Assembly (NCBI GenBank): GCA_019188255.1
Contig: JAETXT010000008.1
Location: 2,480,001-2,544,000 of the forward strand
Reading direction: 5' to 3'
DNA length: 64,000 bases
Source: Verticillium longisporum
Taxonomy: Eukaryota; Ascomycota; Sordariomycetes; Glomerellales; Plectosphaerellaceae
Shown: positions 1-12,026 of the stretch, piece after piece
Layout: every line of letters starts with the position of its first letter
Numbering within the stretch: position 1 is the stretch's first letter
Program-made: the position numbers and the translations under genes
Notes under the pieces: generated by a model
Told to the model about the DNA's origin: nothing
Seen by the model: only the letters and a program-made list of their open reading frames with translations
The model's database searches: none

Positions 1-702
1 GTGTCGGTCGTCTTGAGCTCGTCGGTGAGCCTGGTAACCTACATGAGACTTAGTATCTGCAGACACTCGCAAGACCAAGACCATGGTCACCACGTACATC
101 ATCGAGAATGGCTTCCCAGTTGGCGGAGTCCACGTAGCGCAGTTTATCAACCATCGGTCCAGCGGGGTTGGTTCCTTGATGCCGCTCAGATCACTTGGAG
201 TCTCAGGCAAGCGCGTTTTGCCGTACAAACTACCACCCTTTTGGCCGAAAACATCGTCCATAACGATGCCGCGCTCAGCGAGTTTTGCTCGCACATCGCT
301 CAAGACATCTTCCAGATGCTTCAGCTTAGCCTGCAAAGTGGGCGTGTCAGCGAGCCCCTGGCGCTGACTAGACGCTTGAGGGACCGGTGCCGGTTGCCTC
401 GTGGCTGTGCGCGGATAGAGGTATGGCACATAGTCACACGAGGCGACAATATCGCGCTTGATGCACTGATCGCAAGGCGACGCTCGATTGCACTTGAGTC
501 TGGTATCTCATGTCAGCAATGATATGTTGACCAGAAGATATGAGGATATGCGGTCTCATGCTAACTTTTTCTCGCGGCAGTGGCTGCAGGAGAATCTGAT
601 CCGATTGCGCTTTCGATGTCCTTCAGCTGCGGTAGACAGTGTGATCTCGGCACGCCCAGCAGACGGCTCCTGTGCTGCGGCGGAACTTGGAGGCTCTGCC
701 AT
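1..702 (-). CDS. Zn(II)2Cys6 transcription factor, N-terminal part (runs off left edge)
   Basis: Read on the minus strand, an ATG at 702 follows directly after a TAG stop and opens a basic N-terminus leading into a binuclear zinc cluster (CSHCREKK, intron, LKCNRASPCDQC, then a last Cys eight residues on): spacing C-x2-C-x6-C-x5-C-x2-C-x8-C, residues about 37-65. Exon 1 is 702-566; a 66-nt GT-AG intron (565-500) splits the zinc cluster; exon 2 is 499-98; a second intron is 97-39; exon 3 continues off the edge from 38. After the cluster comes the usual linker with a coiled-coil-like stretch, then the segment VDSANWEAILDDV, which resembles the conserved start of the middle homology region in this family. 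To reach that segment the frame must change near 160-170, where a GGGG run (164-167) looks one base short; a 59-nt intron is a weaker alternative. DNA-binding nuclear regulator by family; target unknown. Confidence 0.82.
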
Positions 703-2014
703 CTAATACCGATATTCCAACGAAACAATAGTAAGCGGATCTTAGTCGAGCTCCTCCAGACGTCTGAACTGGTTAGCACGAGGCTGAGGACGTCGACTTC
801 AGCGCGACGAACAAATGCCCTGCGGGGTCGCGGGCGGTAAACTGAGGGCGAAGCGCGGGGCAGGTCGCATGCCTAAGCGCAGCCTACTCTGTGGTGGAAC
901 GAATTCAACAAGATGACTAGTCCTGAACCGGAGCCACTCGATGTTCACCTTTCTTGCTCAGAGCTCCATTGTCCGGCATCAAATTCGTTTTGGAGTGCAC
1001 ACACAAGTCGACAGCGGCGTTATACAGGAGTGGGACGATGATTCCGCATTCGCCGCAAGCTGTTGAGCGACTCGGATATGAGCGCACTGCAGCCCATCTT
1101 ACCTCAGGGCGCCACGTGAGTGAGGAGCCAGCGAATCGCGCCATGGACGCTCGTTGCCTTGCCCCCCGACGCTGCAGAGTCATCCTGTGTCACTTGAAGC
1201 ACAGAGTGTCGCCCTCCTTTGGCCATCTGAAGGCATGTCAAGCCCGTCATTCGGGTATGGCGGAGGCCATCCAGGTTATATAGGTCGTCGGGATCCCAAG
1301 CCCGGATTTATGGCACCACGTCCACGGCTCCCATCGCGTCTGTACCGCCGGATTTTCGATTGGAAGCGAGAACACTGACAGATAACTCCGGAGCTCGCAA
1401 CTCTGAAACCCCAGATGACTGGCCAATCTTGCCTGGCCCCGGTCTTAGGTCCCGGGGTTGCCAGGCGGAGCTGGCCCCGTCCCTGAGTGCTAGAATCCAC
1501 ACAGGTCTTGGCTGGCTGGAGGACGACAGTGAAGATGTGCGAGCCGTCTGTTGGGTTTGGCGTGGTGTTCGATCCCATGAAAGACGACACCTGCCTTTGG
1601 AGATGACCTTCGGACATTGGTCAGCTCTGGCACGACCACAATGTTTGATGGAATTCCTCGTGCATTGGTAAGAATACCGATGCCTGGATTGTTTGACCAT
1701 TTCATGCTGGCTGAGGCCTCCATCGGTCTGGAGTCTCAGCGACGCCATGTTTGGCGACACATTGGTTGCTGAACCAGGTGGTCAACCCAAGTAGGCCGAA
1801 GAGAAGCGTGCCGAGAACAGTCTAGGGCGAAAAGGTACGTACTCAAGGGCCTGGCACCAAGAACCGGGAGCCGTCATGGACGAAAATGACGTCGTGAGCC
1901 TCTCGCCCTCCCCGTGTCACCACGCCGCGCTGTCGCGATTGACCATTTCATACATCCAGTCTCGACGCAAGCCGCATCACCGAGCTCGCCACGCCTTCGT
2001 CCCGATCGCCAACC
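703..2014. other. Intergenic, shared divergent promoter region
   Basis: About 1.3 kb between the minus-strand zinc-cluster gene and the plus-strand RRT8-like gene. Open frames here (for example minus 1308-1760) have no recognisable domain and biased composition. A pyrimidine-rich stretch lies just upstream of 2015. I see no RNA gene or repeat. Confidence 0.6.
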
Positions 2015-2974
2015 ATGGTCGACACCCAGCCGTCACATCCGTACGCTCGATCCCGAGTACCCCTCTTCGTGCGGCGATACGTGAACGACATTGTACGCTG
2101 TGCGCGCGCAGCCTCATTTCCCCTACGCGGCATTTGGTACTTTCTGCGCAACAAGGAATTCTACCCATTGTTCCTCAGCCGCTTGTTGCCTCTGTCCATC
2201 ATCTCTGTTCTTGTCTATGTCATTCTATTCACCTTTACCTTCCTACCACAACTCGCCCTCCTCGCCATTTTCCAGGGCAGAAGCGCCTGGCTCAATGCCA
2301 CAATCCTGGTGCTTGGAGAAGGTCTCGTCGTAATCCAAGGACTCTTCGAAGGCTTTTTTGTCGATGAGGCTCGTGTTGATGTGTTCGACGTGAGTAGTTG
2401 TCCCTCTGACTACCCCAACTCATGTGCTAACCTCTCGACCCAGGCTACTCTCATCAAGTACTCGCACACCGACCTCGTTTCTCCTCATCGAATCCTATTT
2501 CCCGATGCGCCGACCGCCATAAAGATGCTGGGGAAACCTACCAGTTCCGCCATCTACACACCATGGAGCATGATCCAGATCATCGAGGTCATCGTATTTC
2601 TGCCCCTGAACTTCATTCCCATATTCGGCGCACCTGCCTTTATTATCATCACTGGAACGCGCCTCGGCAAGCTCGCACATTACCGCTGGTTTCAGCTGCG
2701 GGGGCTCAGCAAAAAGGAGATGAAGCAAGAGATCAGCTCGAGGGTTTGGGAGTACGTGTGGTTTGGGACTGTGGCCATGATCTTGGAGCTCATCCCCGTC
2801 TTCTCGTTTTTCTTCTTGCTCACAACAAGCGCAGGCTCTGCCATGTGGGCGGCGCGGATCGAGGACGAGAAGAGGCGGTTGGCCGTTGCTGATTTGGTTG
2901 GCGACGGCAGCCCGTCCGCTGCTTCGCCGTCGCAAGCAGGACCACCACCAGCCTACGAGGATGATCCCGTGTAG
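2015..2974 (+). CDS. RRT8/LDS-type (EI24-like) multi-pass membrane protein
   Basis: The ATG at 2015 opens a protein of 301 residues after removal of one in-frame 54-nt intron (2390-2443: GTGAGT donor, TGCTAAC branch site, CCCAG acceptor). The N-terminal part matches the layout of fungal outer spore wall RRT8/LDS-like proteins: a short polar start, PLRGIWYFLRNKEFYPLFL, then two adjacent hydrophobic spans, a soluble loop, a long hydrophobic LPLNFIPIFGAP segment, the YRWFQLRGLSKKE loop and a last span before a Pro/Ser-rich cytosolic tail. The yeast relatives sit in lipid-droplet or spore-wall related membranes; in this organism the role is not known. Reading through the intron would add 18 hydrophilic residues inside a loop, so the frame alone cannot exclude retention. 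Confidence 0.75.
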   Translation: MVDTQPSHPYARSRVPLFVRRYVNDIVRCARAASFPLRGIWYFLRNKEFYPLFLSRLLPLSIISVLVYVILFTFTFLPQLALLAIFQGRSAWLNATILVLGEGLVVIQGLFEGFFVDEARVDVFDVSSCPSDYPNSCANLSTQATLIKYSHTDLVSPHRILFPDAPTAIKMLGKPTSSAIYTPWSMIQIIEVIVFLPLNFIPIFGAPAFIIITGTRLGKLAHYRWFQLRGLSKKEMKQEISSRVWEYVWFGTVAMILELIPVFSFFFLLTTSAGSAMWAARIEDEKRRLAVADLVGDGSPSAASPSQAGPPPAYEDDPV

Positions 2975-4246
2975 TTTCCAAGGCCACAGCCACTGGGCAG
3001 ATTGGCATTGATCGAAAAATCCATTCTCTCATCATGATTGCGCTTTCGGCTGTACATCGATCTAACGGGACTCATCCACACGCAGTCGGCGCTGGACCAT
3101 TTGAGGGACAGCGGTGACGGGCTCGGATTGCAGCACTTCGACCCCCGATACTCACGTGCCACGTTCAGGGCTGAATACCCTCTTCACCACGCTACAGGCC
3201 TGCCAACGCTGCCCGGTGGGAGGGCGCCTGACTGAGGCTGTCTTTCACAGGTCATCATTGTTCCTGCGCCCAACAAAATTTGGTCAAGATTGAGGTTCAA
3301 TTTATCCACTACGCGGCAGGTGCTATACTTGAACTTGCCTTCAAATAGGGAAGGAAAGACCTCGGTCAAAACCACTTGAGCGGCAAGAGCAGTGGTCCAC
3401 CCCTAGGAATCGCCAAATCTGGGGCTGCATATTGGAAGGCGCGTCTGCACAATGCCACTTGGTTGGCAAGAACGAATGAACAGCCACGCAGAGAATTCTA
3501 CTTCCTGCCTTCAAAGGCATCAAGTCCCGTGGCGACAAATCTCGGGGACAGAAGCGCATGTTTATGGCCATCAAGTGCCTACCTCATACAACGATTGCTG
3601 GCTGTCAACGCTCTGCCGAACATATCACGTGAAACCCCAGTAAACAATTCAAAACGTGTCTGTGTTACATGCTGTTGCTGACGTGATAGTCATGATGAAC
3701 ATGGAAGTCTGTGATCTGTCTCTTTTCCCCTTTCCCCCTCCCGTGCCTGGTGCTGGTGCCCCTGGCAATCCTGGACATGAGGTGGTTCCTTCCCTCATCA
3801 GAGTGCCTCGGGGAGAACCCAACAACATCAACGCGGCAGGAACGATGCTGCCCCGCGTGCTTCACCATGGTCGTAGGGTCCTCCTTCCTTCAGATCATGA
3901 CATGTGAGTGCTGTTGCCCACAACCTCCCTCATCCTCGCACACATCTCTCTCAACAAATTCTTCTCCCTTCTCCATCCCCATCTCTCATCCCCCTCCATT
4001 TCCCTCCTCTCTCACTCCCCTCGCGGATCACTGCTTCGTCTTCTCTCCGTTTGTCGTTACAGTTGTCTGTCCACTCCAGCCTCAGTCATTCTTTTCCCGT
4101 ATTGGGGGTTCAGATTCTGCTTCGTTCATTGTTCCAACGTTGCAGCGGCCTTCCAGTCCACCGGTCGTCTTGGGCAGCCCACATCGCATACTCAAGCTCA
4201 CGAGGCCCTTGCGTCGTCAACGACATTGAGTCAGACGACGGCTGAG
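2975..4246. other. Intergenic; promoter and CT-rich leader of the surface-protein gene
   Basis: About 1.3 kb. The stretch from about 3905 to 4080 is strongly pyrimidine-rich (repeated CTC/TCC blocks), as is common in 5' leaders of highly expressed fungal genes. The open frames on either strand are low complexity and are not called. Confidence 0.55.
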
Positions 4247-7200
4247 ATGCGTATTCACGCTCCTCTTGGCGTCCTGGCCTTTGGCCTCCTCGGCTTGACG
4301 TCGGCCGATGCTTTCCCTCCGTAAGTCTCATCCTCGGACGATGAAAGAAATTGTCGGTGTATTCGTCGCCCTTATGGCTCACTGACCCAAACAGCGACGA
4401 CGGTTACGGAGGCGGCACTTGTGCCCCCACGGCTACCACCACTGTCTTTGTCACAGTTTCTGCCACCAACGCCGCTTCTCCTCCCTTTGAGGCTGGTCCT
4501 CAGACTGTCACCGTCACTATCCCTGCTTCTGACAATGGAGCTCCTGGAAACCCTCTTTCTCCCGTCTATACAGTTACCGTCCAGACCTTTGGTCCTGGTG
4601 AGAGCTCCCCTACAACGGCCCACGTCCCTGGGAATCCCGCTTGACAGCTACTGGGGTTGCTACCCGCACTGTCACCCTACCTGCTCCGGACGCTGTGCCC
4701 TCTGCCCCATCTGGTGGCAATGGGTCTCCTGGCACAAACTCCCCCGGCCCTGACGACAACACTGGTACCCCTGGCACGCCTGACCCGGGAAGCCCTGGCG
4801 CTGATGGTGGGAATGGCTCCTCTGCGCCAGGTGGTGCCTCTGGCAACCCTGGTTCATCTGGCGGTTCACCTGCAGATGGTTCTCAGTTCGACCCTGATTG
4901 TGTCACTGTCATCACCACTACCTTGTACAGAACAGAGACCGGCACCGGCAATGGTTCACCCACCGTGGACACTGTCGTTGCTACCCTCACATTTACCTAT
5001 CCCCATGACACAGACGGATCTCACAATGGCGGTTCTGGCACGGTTGCCACGAATGCTCCCAACTATGGGCAATTGCAGCCATCGATCATTACCAGGACCG
5101 TTTATCAACCTGCTACAGGACCAGGTCAGCCGTCGCCATCTCCAAGCTTGATCGTCGAGACCATCACCATTCAAGCACAAGACCCGAATGCATCTGGCAG
5201 CAATGGCCCAGGCGTCACTGCTATACCTGGCGTTCCTGGTGACGGCAGCAGTGGCCCGTTTTCCGTCATCACTACAACCCTTTATCACGCAAGGACCATT
5301 CCTGGGCAGGCTGTTGTCACCACTGACACCATCGTTGCCAGCTTCACAGTTGCTTTCCCTCCGACGTCTCCCACCGACTCTGGCAACGATGGCTCATCGG
5401 GTTCTCCCGCAGGCACCGATGACATTGTCACTTTCATCACTACTACTTGGTACGAGACCACCACGTGTCTGGATTCGTTGGGTAACCCCACACCTACTGT
5501 CGTGACGCATGCCACTACCATCGCGAGCGTGCTGCCTCTCCAGGCTTCCCCCACCAACGTGCCGGATTCTGGCGTCGGTTCACAGGCCTCAGGAGACCAT
5601 GGCGATCTTGTCACCGTCATCACCGAAACTGTCTATCGTCCCGTCCCGTCACTCGGTCCCAATGGAGAAGATTCTCCACTCGTTGATACCATCGTCGCTA
5701 CAATTACTGCCACATTCCCGGGTGATGCCACGGATGACGGCTCAACAGGCGCTGACATCGTCACGGTCATCGTCACGACGCTCTATGTCACCGCGCCCTC
5801 ACCAGCAGGCTCTTCTGGCGAGCTCGCCTCCTCCAATGGTGCCGTTGTTCAGACATTGACCGTGACAATCCCAAGTCCGTCACCTGTCCCAGGTGGCTTC
5901 TTGACTGGCGCTCCCGTGGCAACTCCCGGATCAGGCAATGGCATTGGGCCAGACAATGCCATCACTACATCACTGTATCGTACGGCCACGTATATCGGTC
6001 CTGACGGCCAGGCTACTGTCACAACCGAAACATACGTCGCAACAATCACCGCCGGCACCTCGCCTTTTGGTCCCTACCTTCCTACTGGTGTCCCCACAGG
6101 TGCTCCAGGTAACAGCAACCCCCAAGTCACTGTCGTCACACAAACACTCTATCCAACAGGCTCTATCCCTGACAACTATGGTGGACCCGGCTCCCCAAAT
6201 GTCGACTCCGGTTCTCCCGACTCAGGTGTCCCCGGCTCAGGTGTCCCCGGTTCTGGTGTCCCCGGTTCTGGTGTCCCCGGCTCAGGTGTCCCCGGCTCAG
6301 GTGTCCCCGGCTCGGGTGTCCCAGGGTCCGGGGTTCCGGGTTTCTCTGATGGCTCTTCTCCCTCTGTCGTCGTCTACACCACGACACTCCTCCCAAGTGG
6401 CCTGGTTCCAAATGATCCATTTGGCAATGGCGCTAGCACCGTTATCACTGTTACCTTCCCCAATCCCACAGCAACTGGGCCCAATGACAGTATTGTGCAG
6501 ACCCTGACTTACACTTTCCCACCAGCCACGCCAGGTGCCGGCGGTGGCCTGCCCAGCACTCCAACAAATCTTCCTGGTGGCCTCACAAACTCTGGTGGAT
6601 CACCTACTCCTGGTGGTCTTGGATCTTCTGGCCAGGTTTCTCCAGTTGGCTACAATTCCGACCTCACAGCCGGAACAGCAATTCCATTACCGCCCGACGG
6701 TAGCGCTGGCGAGATATCGGGCACACTCTATCTTACCAGCACTTTCGTCGTGACTCAGACCATCCCAGCTGCCTATAACAATGGCAACAGCGTCGTGACA
6801 TACCTCTCTGTTGCCACGGTCGGCAATCCTCTTCCCTCGGGCGTCACTGCATTGCCTTCCGTTGCTTCTGGTGCTGGTGGTGTGTTTGGGCAGCCAGGGC
6901 AACTCCAGCCCCCTGTGCCTGGAGGTCAACCTGGAAGTGGCCAAGTTCAACCGCCTGCCTCGGGCGCTGGCCAATCCGGCACTGGTCAACCTGGTACCGG
7001 ACAGCCTGGTACCGGACAACCTGGCATTGGTCAACCCGGTACTGGTCAATCACAACCACTTGTTCCTGGCACCGGACAGCCCGGGGCTGCGCAACCTCAG
7101 CCACTTGTTTCCGGGGTTTCCTCTCCTGCGTCGGCGCCTTGTACTTCTGGTTTGCAAACAGGACTCGGAGGTCTCTCGGGAACCGTTGCTCCTGCTCAGC

Positions 7201-8648
7201 CATTACCACCATCTGGTGAGACCACACTGCCTGGTGGTTATGGATTCACCCAACCCCGGTGCAGCCTCCTGCTGGCGTGCCCACTCCCGCTCAGCCCGTC
7301 AACAACCCACTGCTTTCAATCTCGGGTGCTCTCCCCTTATTGGAACCCAGTCACTCAATACTCTTCTTCCTACCGGTGTTCCGCAGCCGCCTTCTGGTAT
7401 TCCTCCAGCCGCGGGAAACCCTGCTGAACAAGTTCCCGGTGCTGCTGCTGGACACAACAGCAAGGATTGTTCCGCCACTCTGCGAACCTTGATCGTCACC
7501 TCTGTCCACACCAGCACATTCTTCAATATCGTACCTGAACTAACCACGACTTATACCTTCCCGTATCAAGCACTCGTCACAGTTGAAAGCACCATTGTGA
7601 CAGCGGAGTTGGCCCCAACTCTTTTGAAGAAATTCAGGCGTCAGCATGACGAACCCCTTGTCTTTGCAAACACAACTCAAGGAGGCCACCCAGCGTCTTT
7701 CGCGCCCCCTGTCGATGCCACTCTAATTACGATCCAGCCTGCGGTGATCCCAACCGCTCTGAGGCATTTCAAGCGACATGTTGACATCAAACCGGCCTTT
7801 GCCAACACTACCACAACTGCCTCCAGACCCACTGCCATTACTGGAGAGCCGACATTATCAACTCTTTTTCCAAAACCAAGTCATGGAAACTCCACCTTCA
7901 TTTCGACTTCATCGCTTCCAGCATTGTCTGGAACTAATGTGCAGCAATCTACTGCGTCTCCTGTCCGCGTTCATACCAGTAGTAGTCTCTCGTCAAAGTT
8001 GTCCGACACGACAAGCAACATCTTGACGGCATCCGCCACCATACCCGTTCAAGTTCCAATCTGCACGGGAGCAAAGGAAGTCGGTAACCAGGTGCTTGAT
8101 GTAAGTCAACTCGCAGTTTCCATGCCATATTTTCATGTTTGCTCACGTGTCCGGTCCTCCAGTTTGATGAGCTGCCCGTCGGCCCACTCTACAATCCATA
8201 CAGCCGCTTCTGGTTCTCCACTGGATTCCTCATCGCACCTCCGCCATCAGTGCCATATACCCCTTCGTCTGGAGGCCGACTTCTCGAGTTTGTGCCTCCA
8301 GTGCTTACGAACGGCACGCTTGATACCTCGCAGTTCGGGGCTGGCATTGATGCAGCTTCGAATTGTTTCCGATTCAATTTCTTCGGCGCTAATCTTGGTT
8401 GCGATGCCCATGGGGAGAATCAATTCTGTGAATTCACCTTCACCGGCTACCGCTTCAACTCGACCCTCAATGCTGAGGCCGAAGTCTTGTCGCAAGTCAC
8501 ATGGGTGCCATCATGCCCCACGCTCAAGGAATGCAATCTGACACCATTCTTGGTCGAGGGATTCAACAACCTTTCATCTGTTCTTGTCACTCTTCGGGTT
8601 GACGTCAAGCCACGCCCTTGGTGGACGGCTGACCAGAAGGTTGCCTGA
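4247..8648 (+). CDS. Large secreted Ser/Thr/Pro/Gly-rich repeat protein (mucin/adhesin-like) with conserved C-terminal domain
   Basis: Five-exon model: 4247-4320, 4395-4597, 4648-7215, 7265-8100, 8163-8648 (1,388 residues). Introns have GTAAGT/GTGAG-type donors; intron 3 (7216-7264, or acceptor at 7294) is needed to join two long open frames. Residues 1-21 form a signal peptide. The body holds about ten degenerate units of 35-60 residues with a core like VTVITTTLYRT followed by a VATxTxTFP-type strand, separated by Gly/Pro/Ser linkers, an eightfold SGVPG minisatellite and a GTGQPG tract. The C-terminal 200 residues (FDELPVGP, then aromatic- and Cys-containing segments) are a compact domain seen in fungal cell-surface proteins. 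The stop at 8646 (TGA) lies where Trp is expected: the same frame continues 49 codons to 8798 (TDNTYDAARCRAG, later VWYWTPGG), so the true end may be 8798. Likely wall-associated; no GPI signal seen. Confidence 0.78.
6225..6344 (+). repeat. 15-bp coding minisatellite, 8 copies (SGVPG repeat)
   Basis: Eight head-to-tail 15-bp units beginning GGTGTCCCCGGCTCA with synonymous drift (GGTTCT, GGCTCG, and a more diverged last copy). Each encodes Ser-Gly-Val-Pro-Gly, an elastin-like pentapeptide. The length is an exact multiple of 15 and of 3, so copy-number change would keep frame. Confidence 0.95.
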
Positions 8649-9735
8649 ACTGACAACACCTACGATGCGGCACGGTGCCGCGCTGGCACACCACACCACA
8701 CAGCCACCAAGCGTGGTAAAGAAGGCGAACCCGTCTGGTACTGGACTCCTGGCGGTCTGCGTCAGCTCGGGTCCCACTTCATGAAGTTCAGGGGTTGAAA
8801 TGGCACAGTTGGTGCCTCGCCAGCGACTTGTTAGGCTGCATGAGGATGCGGCTGCCTCTCATATGAATCGTCAAGTGAAAGGGAAGGTGTGTTGAGATGG
8901 TTGTCGATTACTCGAGACGTTTGCTTTGTTACGATGTTACGATATATGGCATGCGTTTTTTGGGCTGGGGGTTAATGATGGATTGGCCTTCTGGGCGGAG
9001 TTGTGTCTCATGCCTGATGTGATAGGGAAGACTAAAGCACAAAGTACATGGCGTGGTCAAGGGGCAGATTTTACCTTGTTAGAAATACTTACAAGTCCAG
9101 TGGATTGGTTCTTGGTGCACAGCGAAGCCCATAAGCTCTTAAGCCAGGGGCGGCCGCAAGTGTCATGTGACGGTCGGGATTTGAAACGGTATTCAGCTTC
9201 GGCTTGCCAATCGACTGGCCGTGCGAGATCGGAGAGTCATGACAGGCCGGCGGTCAGAGTGCAACGCTACGTGGTCGGCCGTTGCAACGGAGTTGGCCGG
9301 GCCTTGACAATCGACGCTACTTCAGTGGTTGAACGGGCGAAGGACGGGATTAAGGCGGGGGCACGTCACAGGGCGCTCTTCAAAATCTGGGGCTGGGTTG
9401 GTCATCCACACGATCACTGGGCAAGTCCAGGGGATTGATGACTCGATTGGGAAGGCTTGCCAGGTCTACCTAGGTAAGTCAGTAGAGTAAGATGGGTAGG
9501 CATGGCTAGTTTAAATACCTATAGAGGGGCCCACTGCTGGTGTTGTCATCGTTGTGATCTGGGAGATCAACTTTGAGTCGACCTGCATTGATCGTACCGT
9601 CCATCGGTGGTGTGTACAATCGACGTCCAGGACCATCTTTATTTTCTACGACAGTGTCATTGAATAGCGGGACGACCCTGTTTTTGGCCGGGAGTATCAC
9701 GTCACACTAGCAACTTGTATCGAACCTCGGCGACG
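8649..9735. other. Intergenic (first 150 bases are the in-frame extension of the surface protein)
   Basis: 8649-8798 is probable coding continuation of the surface protein beyond its TGA. The remainder is 3' flank and promoter of the transporter gene. It contains the palindrome TACCTAGGTA at 9467-9476 and an AT-rich TATA-like stretch near 9511. An open frame of 170 codons at 8926-9438 has no family resemblance and is not called. Confidence 0.55.
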
Positions 9736-11387
9736 ATGGTGAATGCCACAACGTCATCGGAGCCAGCCAGCGATATCGAGAAGCTGGAGCACTTCCCGAC
9801 AGATGGTTCAGATTCAGAAGCCAAGCAGATCAAGACGGAAAGAGAGAGAACAGACGCATCCAGCAATACCACCAGTGATGGCGAAGGAGAGGTTGACCAG
9901 CGTGATGGCGACGAGAGCCACCAGACGACCAGCATCGCGAGCCGCGTCCTCAGTCGGATGACTTCACGCTCAAGCGTTGCGCCAGGACCGCCGCCTGATG
10001 GAGGTTTTACCGCATGGATGTGTGGTAGGTGACACCGTGCTCATGCCAAACTGCTTGCAGTAGATCCTGATGATCTTGTCTTTCCGCAGTCCTCAGTGGA
10101 CATCTCGTCATCATGAACACTTGGTATGATGCTCTCCCCCTTCCCTCGCTCTTACTCACCATTGTATGAGAAGGTTCGACTGACTGACCTCGATCTAGGG
10201 GTGTCATCAACTCTTTTGGTGTATTTCAACCGCACTATACGTCGACTCTGAACCGTGCACCGTCTGACATTTCCTGGATCGGCTCATTCGAGATCTTCCT
10301 GCTCTTCTTCATCGGCACCTTCACCGGCCGCTTGACCGATGCGGGATTCTTCCGCCCCCTTTTTGCCACGGACTCCGTGCTCGTGGTGGCCGGCACCTTT
10401 GCCACGTCGTTCTGCACACAGTACTGGCAGTTCTTCCTGGCGCAGGGCGTCTGCATGGGCCTCGGCAATGGATTCTTGTCCTGCCCGTGCCTGTCTCTGC
10501 TTGCGACGTACTTTCAGAAGAGGCGAGCGCTGGCGATCGGCATCTCGGCGTGCGGCAGCGCGACGGGCGGCCTGGTGTTTCCCAGTATCGTCAGGGAACT
10601 GCTGCCGCGGATCGGGTTCGGTTGGACGATGAGGGTCATTGGGTTCATCCAGCTGGCCACCATGCTCGTGAGCTTCTTCTTCCTTAAACCGAGGATCGCT
10701 CCGCGCAAGGCCGGGAAGTTGGTGGAGTGGGCGGCATTCACGGAGCTCGAGTACACATTCTACGCCTTGGGGTCCTTCCTGGTGAGTTTCCCCCCTTAGA
10801 CTCTCCTCTCGGCATACTCAAACATCATATTGCAGTGCTTCATGGGGGTCTACTTTGCATTCTTCTACCTCGCCTCCTACTCGCGTGACATTGAAGGCCT
10901 GTCCTACATCAACTCGCTCAACCTCCTGCTGCTCCTCAACGGCATCGGCGTCATCGGCCGGCTGCTGCCCAACTACGTTGCCGACACGCTCGGCACCCTC
11001 AACATGTTCATCCCCATGGCAGGCATCAGCTCTCTGCTGGCCTTCTCATGGATGGCCGTGTCGTCCGAGCCGGGCCTCTATACCTGGGTCGTCTTCTACG
11101 GCATCGCCGCCGGCGGCATCCAGAGCCTGTTCCCCGCGGGGCTGAGCGCGCTGACGTCGGATCCGCGCAAGCAGGGAACGCGCATGGGCATGGTCTTCAC
11201 GATTGTGAGCTTTGCCGTGCTGACGGGGCCGCCTATCGCGGGGGCCATCATCGACGCCACGGGGGGGAGGTATGTGGGCGCGCAAGCCTTTGCGGGGAGC
11301 TGCATGGCCCTGGGCATGGGTGGGTTGATGGCGGCCAGGGAGGTCAAGAGACGGAAACTCGGCAAGGGAGTTTGGGCCAAGGTGTGA
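9736..11387 (+). CDS. MFS transporter, monocarboxylate-transporter-like
   Basis: Four exons: 9736-10024, 10090-10123, 10199-10781, 10836-11387; 485 residues, phases 1, 2, 0 all consistent. The first ATG in frame (MVNATTSS) is preferred over an upstream TTG. Residues 1-90 are an acidic, Ser/Thr-rich cytosolic tail; from PDGGFTAWM onward there are about twelve hydrophobic spans with the layout of fungal MCT-type (SLC16-like) MFS carriers: the short loop GRLTDAG between spans 2 and 3, SLLATYFQKRRALAIGI in the middle, and GRLLPNYVAD at the start of the second half. Predicted plasma-membrane carrier; substrate unknown (monocarboxylates are only a family-level guess). Confidence 0.9.
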
Positions 11388-12026
11388 GTCAAGTACAAGC
11401 CCGTCGGGCCACTTTCTAGATGAAGAAATGAAAGCGAGTTCAATGTCCCTCTGCTCGAAGAGAAGCAGGCGCTTTACAAAGTGCCAACCAGCAAGCAGCT
11501 CCAACGCTACCTATTTTGGACACGCCAGGTTCGGGGACGTGGATGCGTAGTGAGGGCTCGGCCTAGTCACACTTGCATTCGATTGTTTGGTGAGTGTGGT
11601 TTGGAGAGGGCCCGTTCCTGAAGTCCTCACGCTTTTGGTTGAAGAGTTGCTCTTCATCAATGACCGAGACTCGAGACTCTTCACCTGCCTGCTGGTCCCA
11701 CGCTCACTCGCGAAGGCATCACTCAACGACGCTTGCGATGCGTTGTCTCGTGCAGTTCCCTTGCGCGGCCATTTGCCATACTGTTCCAGGAAAAGGGGGC
11801 TCCTGGAATGTCAACGCGCCAGTGGACGGACCATGAGTTGAAACGCAAAGCATGGCGTCATTTCACACAGGCACATGATCAAGACCTCGTTGACAACAGC
11901 TTGTTATAACTACATCGTCACATCATCACTCATCAACCGCCCATGCGCCAATAGTCCCGTGTTCTACACCTCGCTCACCCAACCCTCCGGTCAACTCCCA
12001 ACTTCATTCACAAACCGACATCTAAT
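11388..12026. other. Intergenic between convergent genes
   Basis: About 640 bp separating the 3' ends of the MFS gene and the aminopeptidase gene. No domain-bearing frame, repeat or RNA gene was found. Confidence 0.6.

Noticed and set aside
8926..9438. 170-codon plus-strand open frame
   Set aside because: No domain, no introns or start context, and it overlaps the transporter promoter; composition is unlike neighbouring genes.
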